Origin: Microbacterium maritypicum
GTDB lineage: Bacteria; Actinomycetota; Actinomycetes; Actinomycetales; Microbacteriaceae
Assembly (NCBI RefSeq): GCF_041529975.1
Contig: NZ_CP168030.1
Coordinates: 1,674,001-1,738,000 of the forward strand
DNA length: 64,000 bases
Reading direction: 5' to 3'
The notes under the pieces: model-generated
Told to the model about the DNA's origin: nothing
Database searches by the model: none
The model's input: the letters and a program-made list of their open reading frames with translations, nothing else
Position numbers and translations under genes: made by a program
Part shown: positions 9,106 to 18,551 of the stretch, one piece after another
Position numbering within the stretch: position 1 is the stretch's first letter
Layout of the letters: each line of letters begins with the position of its first letter

Positions 9106-11276
9106 CGCACCGCCCGTGCGCGGCGACGCCGCTGGATCAACCCCATGGTCTTATCCTGCAGGTCGATCAGGGGCTTGCCGTCCGCGTCCTCGGCGTGGCG
9201 CTCCCAGACTCCACCGGCACCCAGGTGCCACGAGGTCGTCCCGGCATCCATCGCCAGGTCGAAGAACGTCTGCAGCTCCTTCAGGTGGGCGGGGTCGGTG
9301 ACCCGCACCAGCGCTTCGACGCGACGGTCGAGGTTGCGGTGCATCATGTCTGCACTGCCGATGTACACCTGCGGGTCGCCGCCGTTCTCGAACGCGAAGA
9401 TCCGCGAATGCTCCAGGTAGCGGCCGAGGATGCTGCGCACGGTGATGTTGTCACTGATGCCGTCGAGATCCGTACGCAGGCTGCAGATGCCGCGCACCCA
9501 GACGTCGACCTTCACTCCCGCAGCGCTCGCGCGGTACAGCGCGTCGATGATCTCCTCATCGACCATCGAGTTGACCTTGATGCGGATGTGCGCGGGCACG
9601 CCCGCTTCGGCGTTCTTGCGTTCGGCGTCGATCTGGCGGACGAGGCCCTTCCGGAGGTGCAGAGGGGCGACCAGGAGCCTCTTGAACTTCTTCTCGATGG
9701 CATAGCCGCTGAGCTCATTGAAGAGTCGGGTCAGATCCTTGCCGACCTGCGCGTCTGCGGTGAAGAGGCCGAAGTCCTCGTAGATACGGCTGGTCTTCGG
9801 GTTGTAGTTGCCGGTGCCGACGTGGGAGTAGTGCTGGAGCTTGCCGTCTTCCTCGCGGATGACGAGCGCGAGCTTGCAGTGCGTCTTCAGCCCGACGAGT
9901 CCGTAGACCACGTGCACGCCGGCCTTCTCGAGCTTGCGCGCCCAGACGATGTTGTTGGCTTCGTCGAATCGGGCTTTCACCTCGACGAGTGCCAGCACCT
10001 GCTTGCCGGCCTCCGCGGCGTCGATCAGCGCCTGTACGACCGGGCTGTCGCCCGATGTGCGGTACAGCGTCTGCTTGATGGCGAGCACGTGCGGGTCGCG
10101 GGCGGCCTGCTCGAGGAACGCCTGGACGCTGGTCGTAAACGACTCGTACGGGTGGTGCACGAGCACGTCCGACTTGCGGATCGCCTTGAAGATGTCGGCG
10201 CGGTTGCTCGATCCCGCGGGCTGGAAGGCCACGGCCGTGGTGGGCAGGTGCGGTGGGTAGCGCAGGTCGGGACGGTCGATGCGGGACAGGTCGAAGAGGC
10301 CGCGCAGATCGAGCGGGCCGGGGAGGCGGTAGACCTCCAGGTCGGTGATGTCGAGTTCGCGGACCAGCAGGTCCATCGTGACGTCATCCATGTCGTCGGT
10401 GATCTCCAGGCGGATCGGCGGACCGAACCGGCGACGGAGCAGCTCGGCCTCGAGCGCCTGGATCAGGTTCTCGCTCTCGTCTTCCTCGATCTCCACGTCT
10501 TCGTTGCGCGTGAGTCGGAACGCGTGGTGATCGAGCACCTCCATGCCCGGGAACAGGTCGCCCAGGTGGTTCGCGATGAGCTCCTCCAGACGCAGGAAGC
10601 GCTTGATCTCGCCGCCGCCGGGTACCTCCACGAAGCGGGGGAGCATGGGCGGCACCTTGAGGCGCGCGAACTCCTGCCGACCGGTGCGCGCGTTGCGGAT
10701 GCGGATCGCGAGGTTCAGCGAGAGGCCGGAGATGTACGGGAACGGGTGCGCCGGGTCGACCGCCAGCGGCATCAGCACCGGGAAGACCTGGGCCTGGAAG
10801 TACTCGGACAGCGCGGAGCGCTCGCCGTCGGTGAGCTCCGACCAGTCGGTGATCTCCACGCCGGACTCGGCGAGGGCGGGGCGCACCAGCGAGATCCACG
10901 CGTCCGCGTGGCGGAGCTGCAGGGCGTGCGCCTCGCGGGAGATGTCCGCGAGCGCGTCGACGGGGGAGCGGCCGATGTTGGTCGGCACCGCGAGCCCGGT
11001 CATGATGCGCCGCTTGAGGCCCGCCACGCGCACCATGAAGAACTCGTCGAGGTTGCTGGCGAAGATCGCCAGGAAGTTGGCCCGTTCGAGTTCGGGCAGC
11101 GACGGATCCTCGGCGAGCTCCAGCACGCGCTGGTTGAAAGCGAGCCAGCTCAGCTCGCGATCCAGGTAGCGGTGGTCCGGGAGCTGGGAGTCGGGGGACT
11201 CGATGGCGTCGAAGTCATCGTCTTCGGCGTCTCCGAGGCCGGCGTCGGCGAGTGCGGGATCGATCATGGGGTACAT
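9102..11276 (-). CDS. ppk1: Polyphosphate kinase 1
   Basis: This 724-residue enzyme has the four-part PPK1 layout. The N-terminal domain contains [19 protein letters not shown] and [10 protein letters not shown]. The head domain follows, then two phospholipase-D-like catalytic domains with the autophosphorylated histidine in LKTHCKLAL (about residue 466) and a second histidine in [10 protein letters not shown] (about residue 485). It makes polyphosphate reversibly from ATP. The start is either ATG 11276 or the in-frame ATG at 11267; neither has a strong ribosome-binding site. A weak PHO-box-like repeat lies just upstream. Confidence 0.95.
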   Translation of the reverse strand: MYPMIDPALADAGLGDAEDDDFDAIESPDSQLPDHRYLDRELSWLAFNQRVLELAEDPSLPELERANFLAIFASNLDEFFMVRVAGLKRRIMTGLAVPTNIGRSPVDALADISREAHALQLRHADAWISLVRPALAESGVEITDWSELTDGERSALSEYFQAQVFPVLMPLAVDPAHPFPYISGLSLNLAIRIRNARTGRQEFARLKVPPMLPRFVEVPGGGEIKRFLRLEELIANHLGDLFPGMEVLDHHAFRLTRNEDVEIEEDESENLIQALEAELLRRRFGPPIRLEITDDMDDVTMDLLVRELDITDLEVYRLPGPLDLRGLFDLSRIDRPDLRYPPHLPTTAVAFQPAGSSNRADIFKAIRKSDVLVHHPYESFTTSVQAFLEQAARDPHVLAIKQTLYRTSGDSPVVQALIDAAEAGKQVLALVEVKARFDEANNIVWARKLEKAGVHVVYGLVGLKTHCKLALVIREEDGKLQHYSHVGTGNYNPKTSRIYEDFGLFTADAQVGKDLTRLFNELSGYAIEKKFKRLLVAPLHLRKGLVRQIDAERKNAEAGVPAHIRIKVNSMVDEEIIDALYRASAAGVKVDVWVRGICSLRTDLDGISDNITVRSILGRYLEHSRIFAFENGGDPQVYIGSADMMHRNLDRRVEALVRVTDPAHLKELQTFFDLAMDAGTTSWHLGAGGVWERHAEDADGKPLIDLQDKTMGLIQRRRRARAVR

Positions 11277-11289
11277 CTAAGCACCGCCG

Positions 11290-11307
11290 GGTGACGCTCG
11301 TGTGAAC
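11290..11307 (-). promoter_or_regulatory. Candidate PHO box upstream of ppk1
   Basis: On the minus strand, GTTCACA (11307-11301) and CGTCACC (11296-11290) are spaced 11 bp apart, matching GTTCACC at six and five of seven positions. The element sits in the 42-bp gap between glnR and ppk1. It is weaker than the pstS element and could be chance. Confidence 0.4.
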
Positions 11308-11318
11308 AGCGTCCGTCC

Positions 11319-12002
11319 TCACCCGGCTGCGGCGATGCTCTCGTCCTCGTTGACGTTGAAGCGATAGCCGACGTTGCGCACCGTGCCGATGATCTGCTCC
11401 TGGTCGCCGAGCTTCGCCCTGAGCCGTCGCACGTGCACGTCGACGGTGCGGGTCCCGCCGAAGTAGTCGTAGCCCCACACCTCGCTGAGCAGCTGCTCCC
11501 GGGTGAAGACGCGTGAAGGATGCGTCGCGAGGAAGTGCAGCAGCTGGAACTCCTTGTAGGTGAGGTCCAGCGGTCTGCCGCGCAGCTTCGCCGAGTACGA
11601 CTGCTCATCGATCGTGACTCCGGAAGCCTGTACGCGTGCGGGCTCGGCGACGTCATCTCGCCGCGCGAGTGCGAGACGCAGTCGTGCGTCGATCTCGGCA
11701 GGGCCGGCGGTGACGAGCAGGACGTCGTCGATGCCCCAGTCGCCGGAGAGCGCACTCATCCCTCCCTCGGTGACCACGAGGAGCAGCGGCGCGTCCTGTC
11801 CGGTGGCGCGCAGCAGGCGGCACAACGACTTCGCCGCCACCAGGTCATGACGACCGTCGACGATCACGACGTCATACTCCGGGGCGTTGACCAGCTGCGC
11901 GGTTTCCGCCGGAATCTGGCGCGCTTTATGGCTCAGCAACTCGAGAGCGGGCAGGACCTGCTCCGAGAGCGGAGCGTTGGTCAGAACCAGGACCAGGGCC
12001 AC
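11319..12002 (-). CDS. glnR: OmpR-type orphan regulator GlnR
   Basis: This protein of about 227 residues has a degenerate receiver domain (about 1-115) with [18 protein letters not shown] and [21 protein letters not shown], as in GlnR, and a C-terminal winged-helix domain (about 130-225) ending [12 protein letters not shown]. GlnR is an unphosphorylated homodimer that controls nitrogen assimilation genes (glnA, amtB, nirB). The GTG at 12002 was chosen because GAGGAG lies five bases upstream; a GTG at 12008 is in frame but abuts the same motif. In mycobacteria glnR is also near phosphate transport genes. Confidence 0.85.
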   Translation of the reverse strand: MALVLVLTNAPLSEQVLPALELLSHKARQIPAETAQLVNAPEYDVVIVDGRHDLVAAKSLCRLLRATGQDAPLLLVVTEGGMSALSGDWGIDDVLLVTAGPAEIDARLRLALARRDDVAEPARVQASGVTIDEQSYSAKLRGRPLDLTYKEFQLLHFLATHPSRVFTREQLLSEVWGYDYFGGTRTVDVHVRRLRAKLGDQEQIIGTVRNVGYRFNVNEDESIAAAG

Positions 12003-12075
12003 GCGCACTCCTCACCGACGGGCGATCGACGCCGTGCCGCCATGATACCGGGAGCCGATGCGCAACAATGGTGTC

Positions 12076-12366
12076 ATGACGGAACCAGCACTCGCACCGC
12101 GTAACGCTTTCGTCGGTGTGATGGTCGTGTGGGCGGTGGCGTTCGTCGCCACCGTCGCGATCGGCATCTTCGTGCCGGAGGAATGGCGCGTGCCCTGGAT
12201 GCTGGTCGGCTTCGGCGGAGTCGTTCTGCTCTCGTTCGCCGTGCAGCTCTGGTACGGGCGCACGCAGGGTTTCATCTTCCGGGTGGCGAGCAGCGTCACG
12301 GGCGCCCTGCTGTTGATGGGCCTCATCTCGATCGGTTTCGGGTTGGCCGCACTGATCCCGTCCTGA
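12076..12366 (+). CDS. Small membrane protein of unknown function
   Basis: This 96-residue protein has three predicted transmembrane helices (about 13-35, 40-58 and 75-95) and no motif I recognise. An in-frame ATG at 12058 exists, but the ATG at 12076 has AACAAT exactly six bases upstream, the leaderless pattern seen repeatedly in this window. It is divergent from glnR and followed by a second tiny membrane protein. Confidence 0.6.
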   Translation: MTEPALAPRNAFVGVMVVWAVAFVATVAIGIFVPEEWRVPWMLVGFGGVVLLSFAVQLWYGRTQGFIFRVASSVTGALLLMGLISIGFGLAALIPS

Positions 12367-12395
12367 CGTCGGCCCGGCGCGGTAAGGTGGAGCAC

Positions 12396-12509
12396 ATGGA
12401 CCTCATGGCGCTCGAAATCTTCTTCATCGGCCTGCTGGGCCTCGCGAGCCTCGCTATCGTCTTCGTCTCGGCAGTGGTGCTGCGCAACCTCTTCCGCGGC
12501 CAGCGCTGA
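12396..12509 (+). CDS. Tiny single-helix membrane protein (37 aa)
   Basis: ATG at 12396 opens a 37-residue frame: a short acidic start, one hydrophobic helix (about residues 5-29, with FFIGLLGLASLAIVFVSAVV) and a basic tail LRNLFRGQR. TAAGGT lies seven bases before the ATG. The inside-positive tail suggests N-out topology. No family is recognised. It ends seven bases before the nitrobindin-like gene. Confidence 0.5.
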   Translation: MDLMALEIFFIGLLGLASLAIVFVSAVVLRNLFRGQR

Positions 12510-12516
12510 CGCGATC

Positions 12517-13119
12517 GTGATCGAACTCCCCACCGACCTTCCCGCCGACCTCGCCCCGCTCGCGTGGTTGATCGGCGTGTGGGAGGGCACGGGTGTCATC
12601 GACTATCCGGTGGGTGACGAGCGTCTGCAGGGCGAGTTCACGCACCGGGTCAGCTTCAGCCACGACGGCGGCCCGTTCCTCAACTACTCCGGCACCGCGA
12701 CCTTCCTCGCGGAAGACGGCGCACCGTCGACTCCGCTTCTCGCCGAGACCGGTTTCTGGCGGCTCGCTCGCCCGGCCGCGCCGGCGGATCCGGGTCCCGC
12801 ACTGCTCCCACCCCTGGCTCCCCCCGTCGCACGCACGGTCGACGATGTCGAGGAGTTGCGCGCACCCAGCGGCGGCTTCCCGATCGAGGTGTCGGTCGCT
12901 CACTCCGACGGCGCACTCGAGCTCTACATAGGCGAGATCAACGGACCGCGCGTCGACATCGGCACCGATGCCGTGGTCCGCAGTGCCGGTGCGAAGGTGC
13001 ACACCGCCTCCTCCCGCATGTACGGCCTGGTCGACGGTCATCTGCTGTGGGCATGGGATGTCGCGGCCCTCGGCACCCCGCTCCGTTCGCACGCCTCGGC
13101 CCGGCTGGCCAAGGTCTGA
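12517..13119 (+). CDS. Nitrobindin-like heme-binding FABP family protein (DUF1794)
   Basis: This 200-residue beta-barrel protein has the nitrobindin motif GVWEGTG (GxWxGxG) near residue 20 and ends with SSRMYGLVDGHLLWAWDVAA, both typical of actinobacterial FABP/THAP4-like proteins. Relatives bind ferric heme and may isomerise peroxynitrite. There is a Pro-rich insertion around residues 85-110. The start is GTG at 12517. ygfZ starts one base after the stop. Confidence 0.8.
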   Translation: MIELPTDLPADLAPLAWLIGVWEGTGVIDYPVGDERLQGEFTHRVSFSHDGGPFLNYSGTATFLAEDGAPSTPLLAETGFWRLARPAAPADPGPALLPPLAPPVARTVDDVEELRAPSGGFPIEVSVAHSDGALELYIGEINGPRVDIGTDAVVRSAGAKVHTASSRMYGLVDGHLLWAWDVAALGTPLRSHASARLAKV

Positions 13120-13120
13120 C

Positions 13121-14251
13121 GTGTCGGGCTTCGGCGAGCTCGACGGTGTCGTGTCCGATGGTGATCGGATCATGCACTTCGGTGATGCCTTCCGCGAGCA
13201 GCGGCGTCTCGCCGAGGGTGCGGCCCTCGCCCCACTCGGCGACCGGACGATCATCGAGGTCTCGGGCCCGGAACGGCTGACCTGGCTCGACTCGATCACT
13301 TCGCAGTCGGTGGGCCGTCTCGCTGCCGGCGAGAGCACGGAGCTGCTGGTGCTCGACCCGCAGGGGCGCGTGGAGCACGCGGCCGGCGTCCTCGACGACG
13401 GCACATCCACTTGGCTCCTTGCCGACGCCGGCGATGCCGATGCACTCGCGGGCTGGTTGACCCGCATGAAGTTCCGCACGCAAGCCACGGTCGACGTGCG
13501 ATCCGACCTCGCGCCGATCGGCTACATCGACGGAGGTGCGGTGGCCCCGACGGCATCCGCCGCAGCGTTCGCGCCGAACGGCAGCCCGCTGATCTGGGCC
13601 GACCCCTGGCAGCGGATCAGCAGCGGGGGACACCAGTACGCCGAGGTCGCCGAGCATCCGGCTGCGGATTACGCGTGGCGGGTCGCGATGCTGAGCGCGG
13701 ACGCGGCGGATGCGCTCGCCGCATCGCTCGACCGCGATGCTCTCGCCGGGCTCCTCGCCGCCGAGGCGTTGCGCATCGCCGCCTGGCGTCCGCGGTGGAG
13801 CACCGAGGTCGACGAGCGCTCGCTGCCGCACGAGTCCGACTGGATCCGTAGTGCCGTGCACCTGAACAAGGGCTGCTACCGCGGACAGGAGACGGTCGCC
13901 AAGGTGCACAACCTCGGACATCCTCCGCGCCGATTGGCCGCGCTCCATCTCGACGGCAGCGACGCCGTGCTTCCTGAGCCCGGAGCAACGGTGTTCGCGG
14001 GGGATGACGAGGTCGGCCACATCACGTCGGTGGCGCGGCACCACGAAGACGGGCCGATCGCGCTCGCCATCCTGTCCCGTCGCGCACCGGTCGGCGATCT
14101 CGTGGTGCGTGCTGACGGCATCGACATCGCGGCTTCCCAACAGGTGATCGTGCCGGCGGATGCCGGTGCCACGGCAGACATCCCGCGCCTCACTCGACTG
14201 TCTCGTCGTCCGTCTGCGCCCGATCCGCGCGACGCCCCCGCTGCGTCCTGA
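13121..14251 (+). CDS. ygfZ: YgfZ/GcvT-type folate-binding protein (Fe-S maturation, tRNA modification)
   Basis: This 376-residue GcvT-like protein carries the YgfZ signature KGCYRGQE near residue 250, whose cysteine is required in the family. YgfZ binds tetrahydrofolate and supports iron-sulfur enzymes such as MiaB. The frame is open well upstream inside the previous gene, but GTG 13121, one base after that stop, fits the family N-terminus. It converges on a permease only 18 bases away. Confidence 0.82.
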   Translation: MSGFGELDGVVSDGDRIMHFGDAFREQRRLAEGAALAPLGDRTIIEVSGPERLTWLDSITSQSVGRLAAGESTELLVLDPQGRVEHAAGVLDDGTSTWLLADAGDADALAGWLTRMKFRTQATVDVRSDLAPIGYIDGGAVAPTASAAAFAPNGSPLIWADPWQRISSGGHQYAEVAEHPAADYAWRVAMLSADAADALAASLDRDALAGLLAAEALRIAAWRPRWSTEVDERSLPHESDWIRSAVHLNKGCYRGQETVAKVHNLGHPPRRLAALHLDGSDAVLPEPGATVFAGDDEVGHITSVARHHEDGPIALAILSRRAPVGDLVVRADGIDIAASQQVIVPADAGATADIPRLTRLSRRPSAPDPRDAPAAS

Positions 14252-14269
14252 GGCGATGGGCGTCGCGCG

Positions 14270-15787
14270 CTACTCGGCGTGATGTGCCTCCGTGGCGCGG
14301 AGCGCCGCGAGCTGCTGAATCCTCGGTCGGGCCACAAGCCACCCGGCGATGAGTGCGGGGATGATGACGACCAGACTGGCGACGGTCCAGGTCCCGGTCG
14401 GGTAGTCGAACGCCATGAGGACGATGACCGCCGCGAGGAAGGCGAGCGTGAGGTAGGACGTGAAGGGCGCGCCGAACAGTCGGAACGCCGGGCGCTCGAG
14501 CCGACCCTGCTTCGCGAGTCGATGCAGCTGGAGCTGGCAGAGGATGATCGTCGCCCACGCGGCGATGATCCCGAGCGCCGACATGTTCAGTACGATCTCG
14601 AAGGCATCGTCGGGTACGACCGCGTTCAGAAGCACACCACCGAGAGCGAACAGCCCGGTGAAGACGATGCCGGCGACGGGAACGCCACGCTTGCTCATCC
14701 GGCCGGCCACCGCCGGGGCGGCCCCGGAGGCGGCGAGCGAATGGAAGACCCGGCCCGTGGAGTACAGGCCGGCGTTGAGGCCCGAGACGGCGGCGGTGAT
14801 GACGACGAAGTTCATGATGCTGCCGGCCACGGCGCCGACCTCGGGCCCGCCGACGTGTGAGAAGAACGTCACGAAGGGGCTCTCGCCGGCCTGGTAGACG
14901 GTGTACGGCAGCAGGAGCGCGAGCAGCAGCACGGAGCCCACGTAGAAGACTCCGATGCGGAGGATGACCGAGTTCACGGCGCGGGGCATGAGCTTCTCGG
15001 GGTTCTCTGTCTCGCCGGCAGCGGTGCCCACAAGTTCGATCGACGCATACGCGAACACGACTCCCTGCATCACGATGACCGCGGGGAGCACTCCTTCCGG
15101 CATGAAGCCGTTGTGTTCGGCGAGCATCGCCAGCCCCGTCGCGCCTTGATCCGTCTTCCAGCCGGCAGCGAGGAACACGATCCCCAGGACGAGGAACAGC
15201 GTGAGCGCTGCGACCTTCACGATCGAGAACCAGAACTCCATCTCGCCGAACAGTCGCACGGAGACGAGGTTGAGTCCGACCACGACGATGAGCGCGATCA
15301 GAGCGAGAAGCCATTGCGGAAGCACGTCGAAGACCGACCAATAGTGCACGTACAACGCGACGGCCGTGGAGTCGACGATCGCCACCATGCCCCAGTTGAG
15401 CAGGTAGAGCCAGCCTGCCGCGAACGCCAGTTTCTCCCCGTAGAACTCCCGCGCATACGAGATGAAGGACCCCGACGACGGCCGATGGATCACGAGCTCA
15501 CCCAGAGCTCGGAGGATGAAGAATGCGAAGACACCGCACACCAGGTACGACACCGCGAGCAGGGGCCCTGCGGAGTGCAATCGTCCCCCAGCACCCATGA
15601 AGAGCCCGGTGCCGATCGCGCCCCCGAGCGCGATCATCTGCAGGTGTCGCGGTTTCAGGGCGGTGCGATATCCCCTCTGCTCGTGCGAGAAGTCCTGAAC
15701 TGCGGTTGCGACGTCTCCGAGGCGCTCACGCCTGTTCTCCTGTGCCGCCGCGGGATCGTGCTCCCGTGGGGGATCGGTGATCGCCAT
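14270..15787 (-). CDS. Amino-acid permease of the APC family (AnsP/CycA-like)
   Basis: This 505-residue membrane protein has about 12 transmembrane helices. Helix 1 holds the APC substrate motif [13 protein letters not shown], preceded by the [19 protein letters not shown] segment of the AnsP/GABA/lysine permease group, and the first loop has [16 protein letters not shown]. It imports an amino acid with protons; the exact substrate (Asn, Gly/Ser/Ala, GABA) cannot be told. The ATG at 15787 follows AGGAG at good spacing. Palindromic sites lie upstream. Confidence 0.8.
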   Translation of the reverse strand: MAITDPPREHDPAAAQENRRERLGDVATAVQDFSHEQRGYRTALKPRHLQMIALGGAIGTGLFMGAGGRLHSAGPLLAVSYLVCGVFAFFILRALGELVIHRPSSGSFISYAREFYGEKLAFAAGWLYLLNWGMVAIVDSTAVALYVHYWSVFDVLPQWLLALIALIVVVGLNLVSVRLFGEMEFWFSIVKVAALTLFLVLGIVFLAAGWKTDQGATGLAMLAEHNGFMPEGVLPAVIVMQGVVFAYASIELVGTAAGETENPEKLMPRAVNSVILRIGVFYVGSVLLLALLLPYTVYQAGESPFVTFFSHVGGPEVGAVAGSIMNFVVITAAVSGLNAGLYSTGRVFHSLAASGAAPAVAGRMSKRGVPVAGIVFTGLFALGGVLLNAVVPDDAFEIVLNMSALGIIAAWATIILCQLQLHRLAKQGRLERPAFRLFGAPFTSYLTLAFLAAVIVLMAFDYPTGTWTVASLVVIIPALIAGWLVARPRIQQLAALRATEAHHAE

Positions 15788-15853
15788 TCAATCTCCTGTC
15801 CTCGGAGTTCTGCAGCCACTGTGCTGCCGACCTCGGCGCATGCGAACGCCAGC

Positions 15854-15884
15854 TAACACGTTACATGTTGCTGTGGGGCCACAG
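15854..15884. promoter_or_regulatory. Two short palindromes upstream of the permease
   Basis: TAAC-AC-GTTA (15854-15863) and CTGTGG-GG-CCACAG (15871-15884) sit close together about 70-95 bases before the permease start. Their size and placement suit operator sites for an unknown regulator. No repressor gene is adjacent. Confidence 0.35.
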
Positions 15885-15929
15885 TGTGCTCACCGGAATG
15901 CCGCATGACTACATCCGGCAGCGGTTTGC

Positions 15930-16748
15930 TCAGGGGGCGACGGCCGCCCACGGCAGCGTGAGCTCACCCAGCCGCCAGCGTGTCCGTCCGCCGAGCACCG
16001 GCCACCCCTGCGCGCGAAGAGCTCCCACCGCGGCGAGGAAACGCTGTGTGGCACCGAACGTCGACAGGGGTGCGGCCCGCTCCCACTCGCGGTCGAGCTC
16101 GACCAGCAGTGCGTGGATGCGTTCCCCCGGGATGTTGCGGTGGATGAGCGCCTTCGGCAGCCGTTCCGCGACGATGCTCGGCCTCTCGAGGTCGGCGAGC
16201 CGCAGCGAGATCGTGAAGCGCAGCGGCACGGCGTGCGCATCGACGTCGATCCAGCTCGAGACGCGGCCGATCTCATCGCAGGTTCCCTCGAACAGCAGGC
16301 CGCCGGGGGATAACCGTGACGCCATCCGGCCCCACGCGTCGGGGACATCCCCTTCGTCGTACTGGCGCAGCACGTTCATGGCGCGGATCACCGCGGCTCG
16401 TCGTCCGCCGGGGAGGGGGACCTCGAAGCCGCCTCGCGCGAACGAGACCGGCAGGTCGGCCGCGAAGGGTGTGTGCCCCGCTCGGACCTCGGCGAGCTGG
16501 GCATCGGCCGTGGCCACGCGCACCGGATCGATCTCGAGGCCGCGCACCTCGACGTCGTCGCGCACCCGGACCAGACGCGTCGCGAGTTCGAATGCCGTGA
16601 CGCCGCTGGCGCCGTAGCCCAGATCGACGACCAGTGGATCGGATGCTCGGAGCAGGGCATCGCTCGCGGCGATCCAGCGGTCGTTCCGCCGCAGACGGTT
16701 CGTCCCCGTGGTGCCGCGGGTCGGCCGGCCGAGGGGAGATGACGCCAT
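15930..16748 (-). CDS. Class I SAM-dependent methyltransferase-like protein
   Basis: This 272-residue protein begins with MASSPLGRPTRGTTGTNRLRR and has a Rossmann-like SAM motif VVDLGYGASGVTAFELA near residue 50, with an acidic residue two strands on (RGLEIDPVRV). The substrate is unknown. The ATG at 16748 was chosen because GGGAGGATGGAGA precedes it and the conserved region starts there; the frame is open upstream opposite gpmA. It is divergent from gpmA with a 60-bp gap. Confidence 0.72.
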   Translation of the reverse strand: MASSPLGRPTRGTTGTNRLRRNDRWIAASDALLRASDPLVVDLGYGASGVTAFELATRLVRVRDDVEVRGLEIDPVRVATADAQLAEVRAGHTPFAADLPVSFARGGFEVPLPGGRRAAVIRAMNVLRQYDEGDVPDAWGRMASRLSPGGLLFEGTCDEIGRVSSWIDVDAHAVPLRFTISLRLADLERPSIVAERLPKALIHRNIPGERIHALLVELDREWERAAPLSTFGATQRFLAAVGALRAQGWPVLGGRTRWRLGELTLPWAAVAP

Positions 16749-16808
16749 GTCTCCATCCTCCCAGCATCCGAATCGAGCGTCGGCGCCGGCCACGGATAAA
16801 CTGGCGAC

Positions 16809-17558
16809 ATGACTGCGACGCGCACCCTCATCCTGCTCCGCCACGGCCGGAGCGAATGGAACGAACTGAACCTGTTCACCGGTTGGGTGGACGTCCGCCT
16901 CAACGCGCAGGGCGAGAAGGAGGCACGCCGCGGCGGCGAGCTGCTCGCCGAGTCCGGCATCCTCCCCGATGTGCTGCACACCTCGCTGCTGAGCCGTGCG
17001 ATCCAGACGGCGAACATCGCGCTCGACGCCGCCGATCGTCTGTGGATCCCGGTGACCCGGTCCTGGCGGCTCAACGAGCGCCACTACGGTGCTCTGCAGG
17101 GCAAGGACAAGGCGCAGACGCTCGAGGAGTTCGGTCCCGAGCAGTTCCAGCTCTGGCGCCGCTCGTTCGACGTGCCGCCGCCCGTGCTCGACGACGAGAG
17201 CGAGTTCAGCCAGGTGAACGACGTCCGCTACGCGGGCATCGACGGCGAGGTGCCGCGCACCGAGTCGCTCAAACTCGTCATCGACCGTCTGCTTCCGTAC
17301 TGGGAGAGCGCCATCGTGCCCGACCTCGAGGCCGGCAAGACCGTGCTCGTCACGGCGCACGGCAACTCGCTCCGGGGTCTCGTGAAGCACCTCGAGGGCA
17401 TCAGCGACGACGACATCGCCGAGCTGAACATCCCGACCGGCATCCCGCTGGTCTACGAGCTGGACGAGAACAACGTGCCCACCGGCCCCGGTCGCTACCT
17501 CGACCCGGAGGCTGCTGCTGCCGGTGCCGCCGCCGTCGCGGCCCAGGGCAAGAAGTAA
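16809..17558 (+). CDS. gpmA: 2,3-bisphosphoglycerate-dependent phosphoglycerate mutase
   Basis: This 249-residue enzyme has the phosphohistidine motif [13 protein letters not shown] (His12), [19 protein letters not shown] and the second histidine in [15 protein letters not shown]. It interconverts 3- and 2-phosphoglycerate in glycolysis. The glutamate usual after RHG is an arginine here (RHGRSEW), as is common in actinobacterial GpmA. TAAACT sits six bases before the ATG, predicting a leaderless mRNA. A very strong terminator follows. Confidence 0.93.
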   Translation: MTATRTLILLRHGRSEWNELNLFTGWVDVRLNAQGEKEARRGGELLAESGILPDVLHTSLLSRAIQTANIALDAADRLWIPVTRSWRLNERHYGALQGKDKAQTLEEFGPEQFQLWRRSFDVPPPVLDDESEFSQVNDVRYAGIDGEVPRTESLKLVIDRLLPYWESAIVPDLEAGKTVLVTAHGNSLRGLVKHLEGISDDDIAELNIPTGIPLVYELDENNVPTGPGRYLDPEAAAAGAAAVAAQGKK

Positions 17559-17564
17559 GAGCCT

Positions 17565-17616
17565 CCGGAAGGACGAAGCCCCCGATGCGACCGCATCGGG
17601 GGCTTCGTCCTTCCGG
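17565..17616. terminator. Bidirectional terminator between gpmA and phoU
   Basis: Perfect 25-base arms (17565-17589 and 17592-17616) give a very long GC-rich hairpin with GGACGAAG/CTTCGTCC at the base. It lies between convergent gpmA and phoU and should serve both. Confidence 0.85.
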
Positions 17617-17624
17617 GGCGCGGG

Positions 17625-18335
17625 TCAGGCGTGCCCGAACTCCTGCTGCTCGAGTTCCTGCTGTTCGACGGCGAGGGGTATGTCCTCCTCCTCGACCGCC
17701 CAGTCGCCGGTGGCGAGGTAGACGACCTTCTTCGCGACGGCCACCGCGTGGTCGGCGAAGCGCTCGTGGTAGCGGCTGGCGAGCGTCGCGTCGACGGTGG
17801 CCGTGGCCTCACCCTTCCAGTTGTCGCTGAGTACCTTCTCGAAGACCGTGGCGTGCAGCTCGTCGACGTCGTCGTCCGCGTTGCGGATCGCGTCGGCGAA
17901 ACGCAGGTCCTGGGTGCGCAGCAGCTCCGAGAGCGTACGCGCGACCTCGACATCGAGCTCGCCCATCTTCACGAAGGTGCCCTTGAGCCCCTTCGGGATG
18001 GCCCGCTCGGGGAAGCGGAGTCGGGCGAGCTGGGCGATGTGCTCGGACATGTCGCCCATGCGCTCGAGTGAGGCGCTCACGCGGAGTGCTGTGACGACGA
18101 TGCGCAGGTCGCGGGCGACCGGCTGCTGGCGGGCGAGGATCTCGATGGCCTGCTCGTCGAGGGCCACGGCCAGCTCGTCGATCTTCGCGTCGTCCGCGAT
18201 GACCTCTTCGGCGAGGGCCACGTCGCTGGTGGCGAAAGCCCTGGTGGCCTTGTCGATGGAGACCGTGACGAGGTCGGCGATCTCGACGAGGCGATTCTGG
18301 AGGTCCTCGAGGGACTGGTGGAAGACTTCGCGCAT
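17625..18335 (-). CDS. phoU: Phosphate signalling protein PhoU
   Basis: This 236-residue all-helical protein has two PhoU repeats, each with an acidic metal-binding pattern (about 55-100 and 155-205). The start MREVFHQSLEDLQNRLVEIA is the family's usual N-terminus, which favours ATG 18335 over a TTG twelve bases earlier. PhoU damps RegX3-type signalling when phosphate is ample, through the Pst transporter and the sensor kinase. It is divergent from senX3 and has PHO-box-like repeats upstream. Confidence 0.92.
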   Translation of the reverse strand: MREVFHQSLEDLQNRLVEIADLVTVSIDKATRAFATSDVALAEEVIADDAKIDELAVALDEQAIEILARQQPVARDLRIVVTALRVSASLERMGDMSEHIAQLARLRFPERAIPKGLKGTFVKMGELDVEVARTLSELLRTQDLRFADAIRNADDDVDELHATVFEKVLSDNWKGEATATVDATLASRYHERFADHAVAVAKKVVYLATGDWAVEEEDIPLAVEQQELEQQEFGHA

Positions 18336-18450
18336 GTTGGGGCGCAACCTTTCATTCGGATCTCGGCTGAGTCAGCGCGAGAAGGCGGGTCGTCCGCACA
18401 GGAGCAGGTCTGTGCTCCCGCACAAGCCCGAAGCGATTGTCTGCTTCGAA

Positions 18451-18479
18451 GGTTAACGAACGGTGCCCAGCACGTGAAT
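18451..18479 (-). promoter_or_regulatory. PHO-box-like triple repeat between phoU and senX3
   Basis: On the plus strand, GGTTAAC (18451), GGTGCCC (18462) and CGTGAAT (18473) recur every 11 bases, matching GGTGAAC at six, five and five of seven positions. The orientation is the same as at pstS, pointing to phoU on the minus strand. A separate GGTGAAC at 18527-18533 lies next to the senX3 promoter. Confidence 0.5.
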
Positions 18480-18551
18480 AGTACTTCTCCTGTTCCCCCC
18501 AGGGCGCGGAAACCCGCCGGACGGACGGTGAACGCACTCTACGCTTATGAC

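Noticed and set aside
9078..11294. A 738-codon plus-strand frame opposite ppk1
   Set aside because: Antisense shadow of ppk1; composition is charged and has no motifs.
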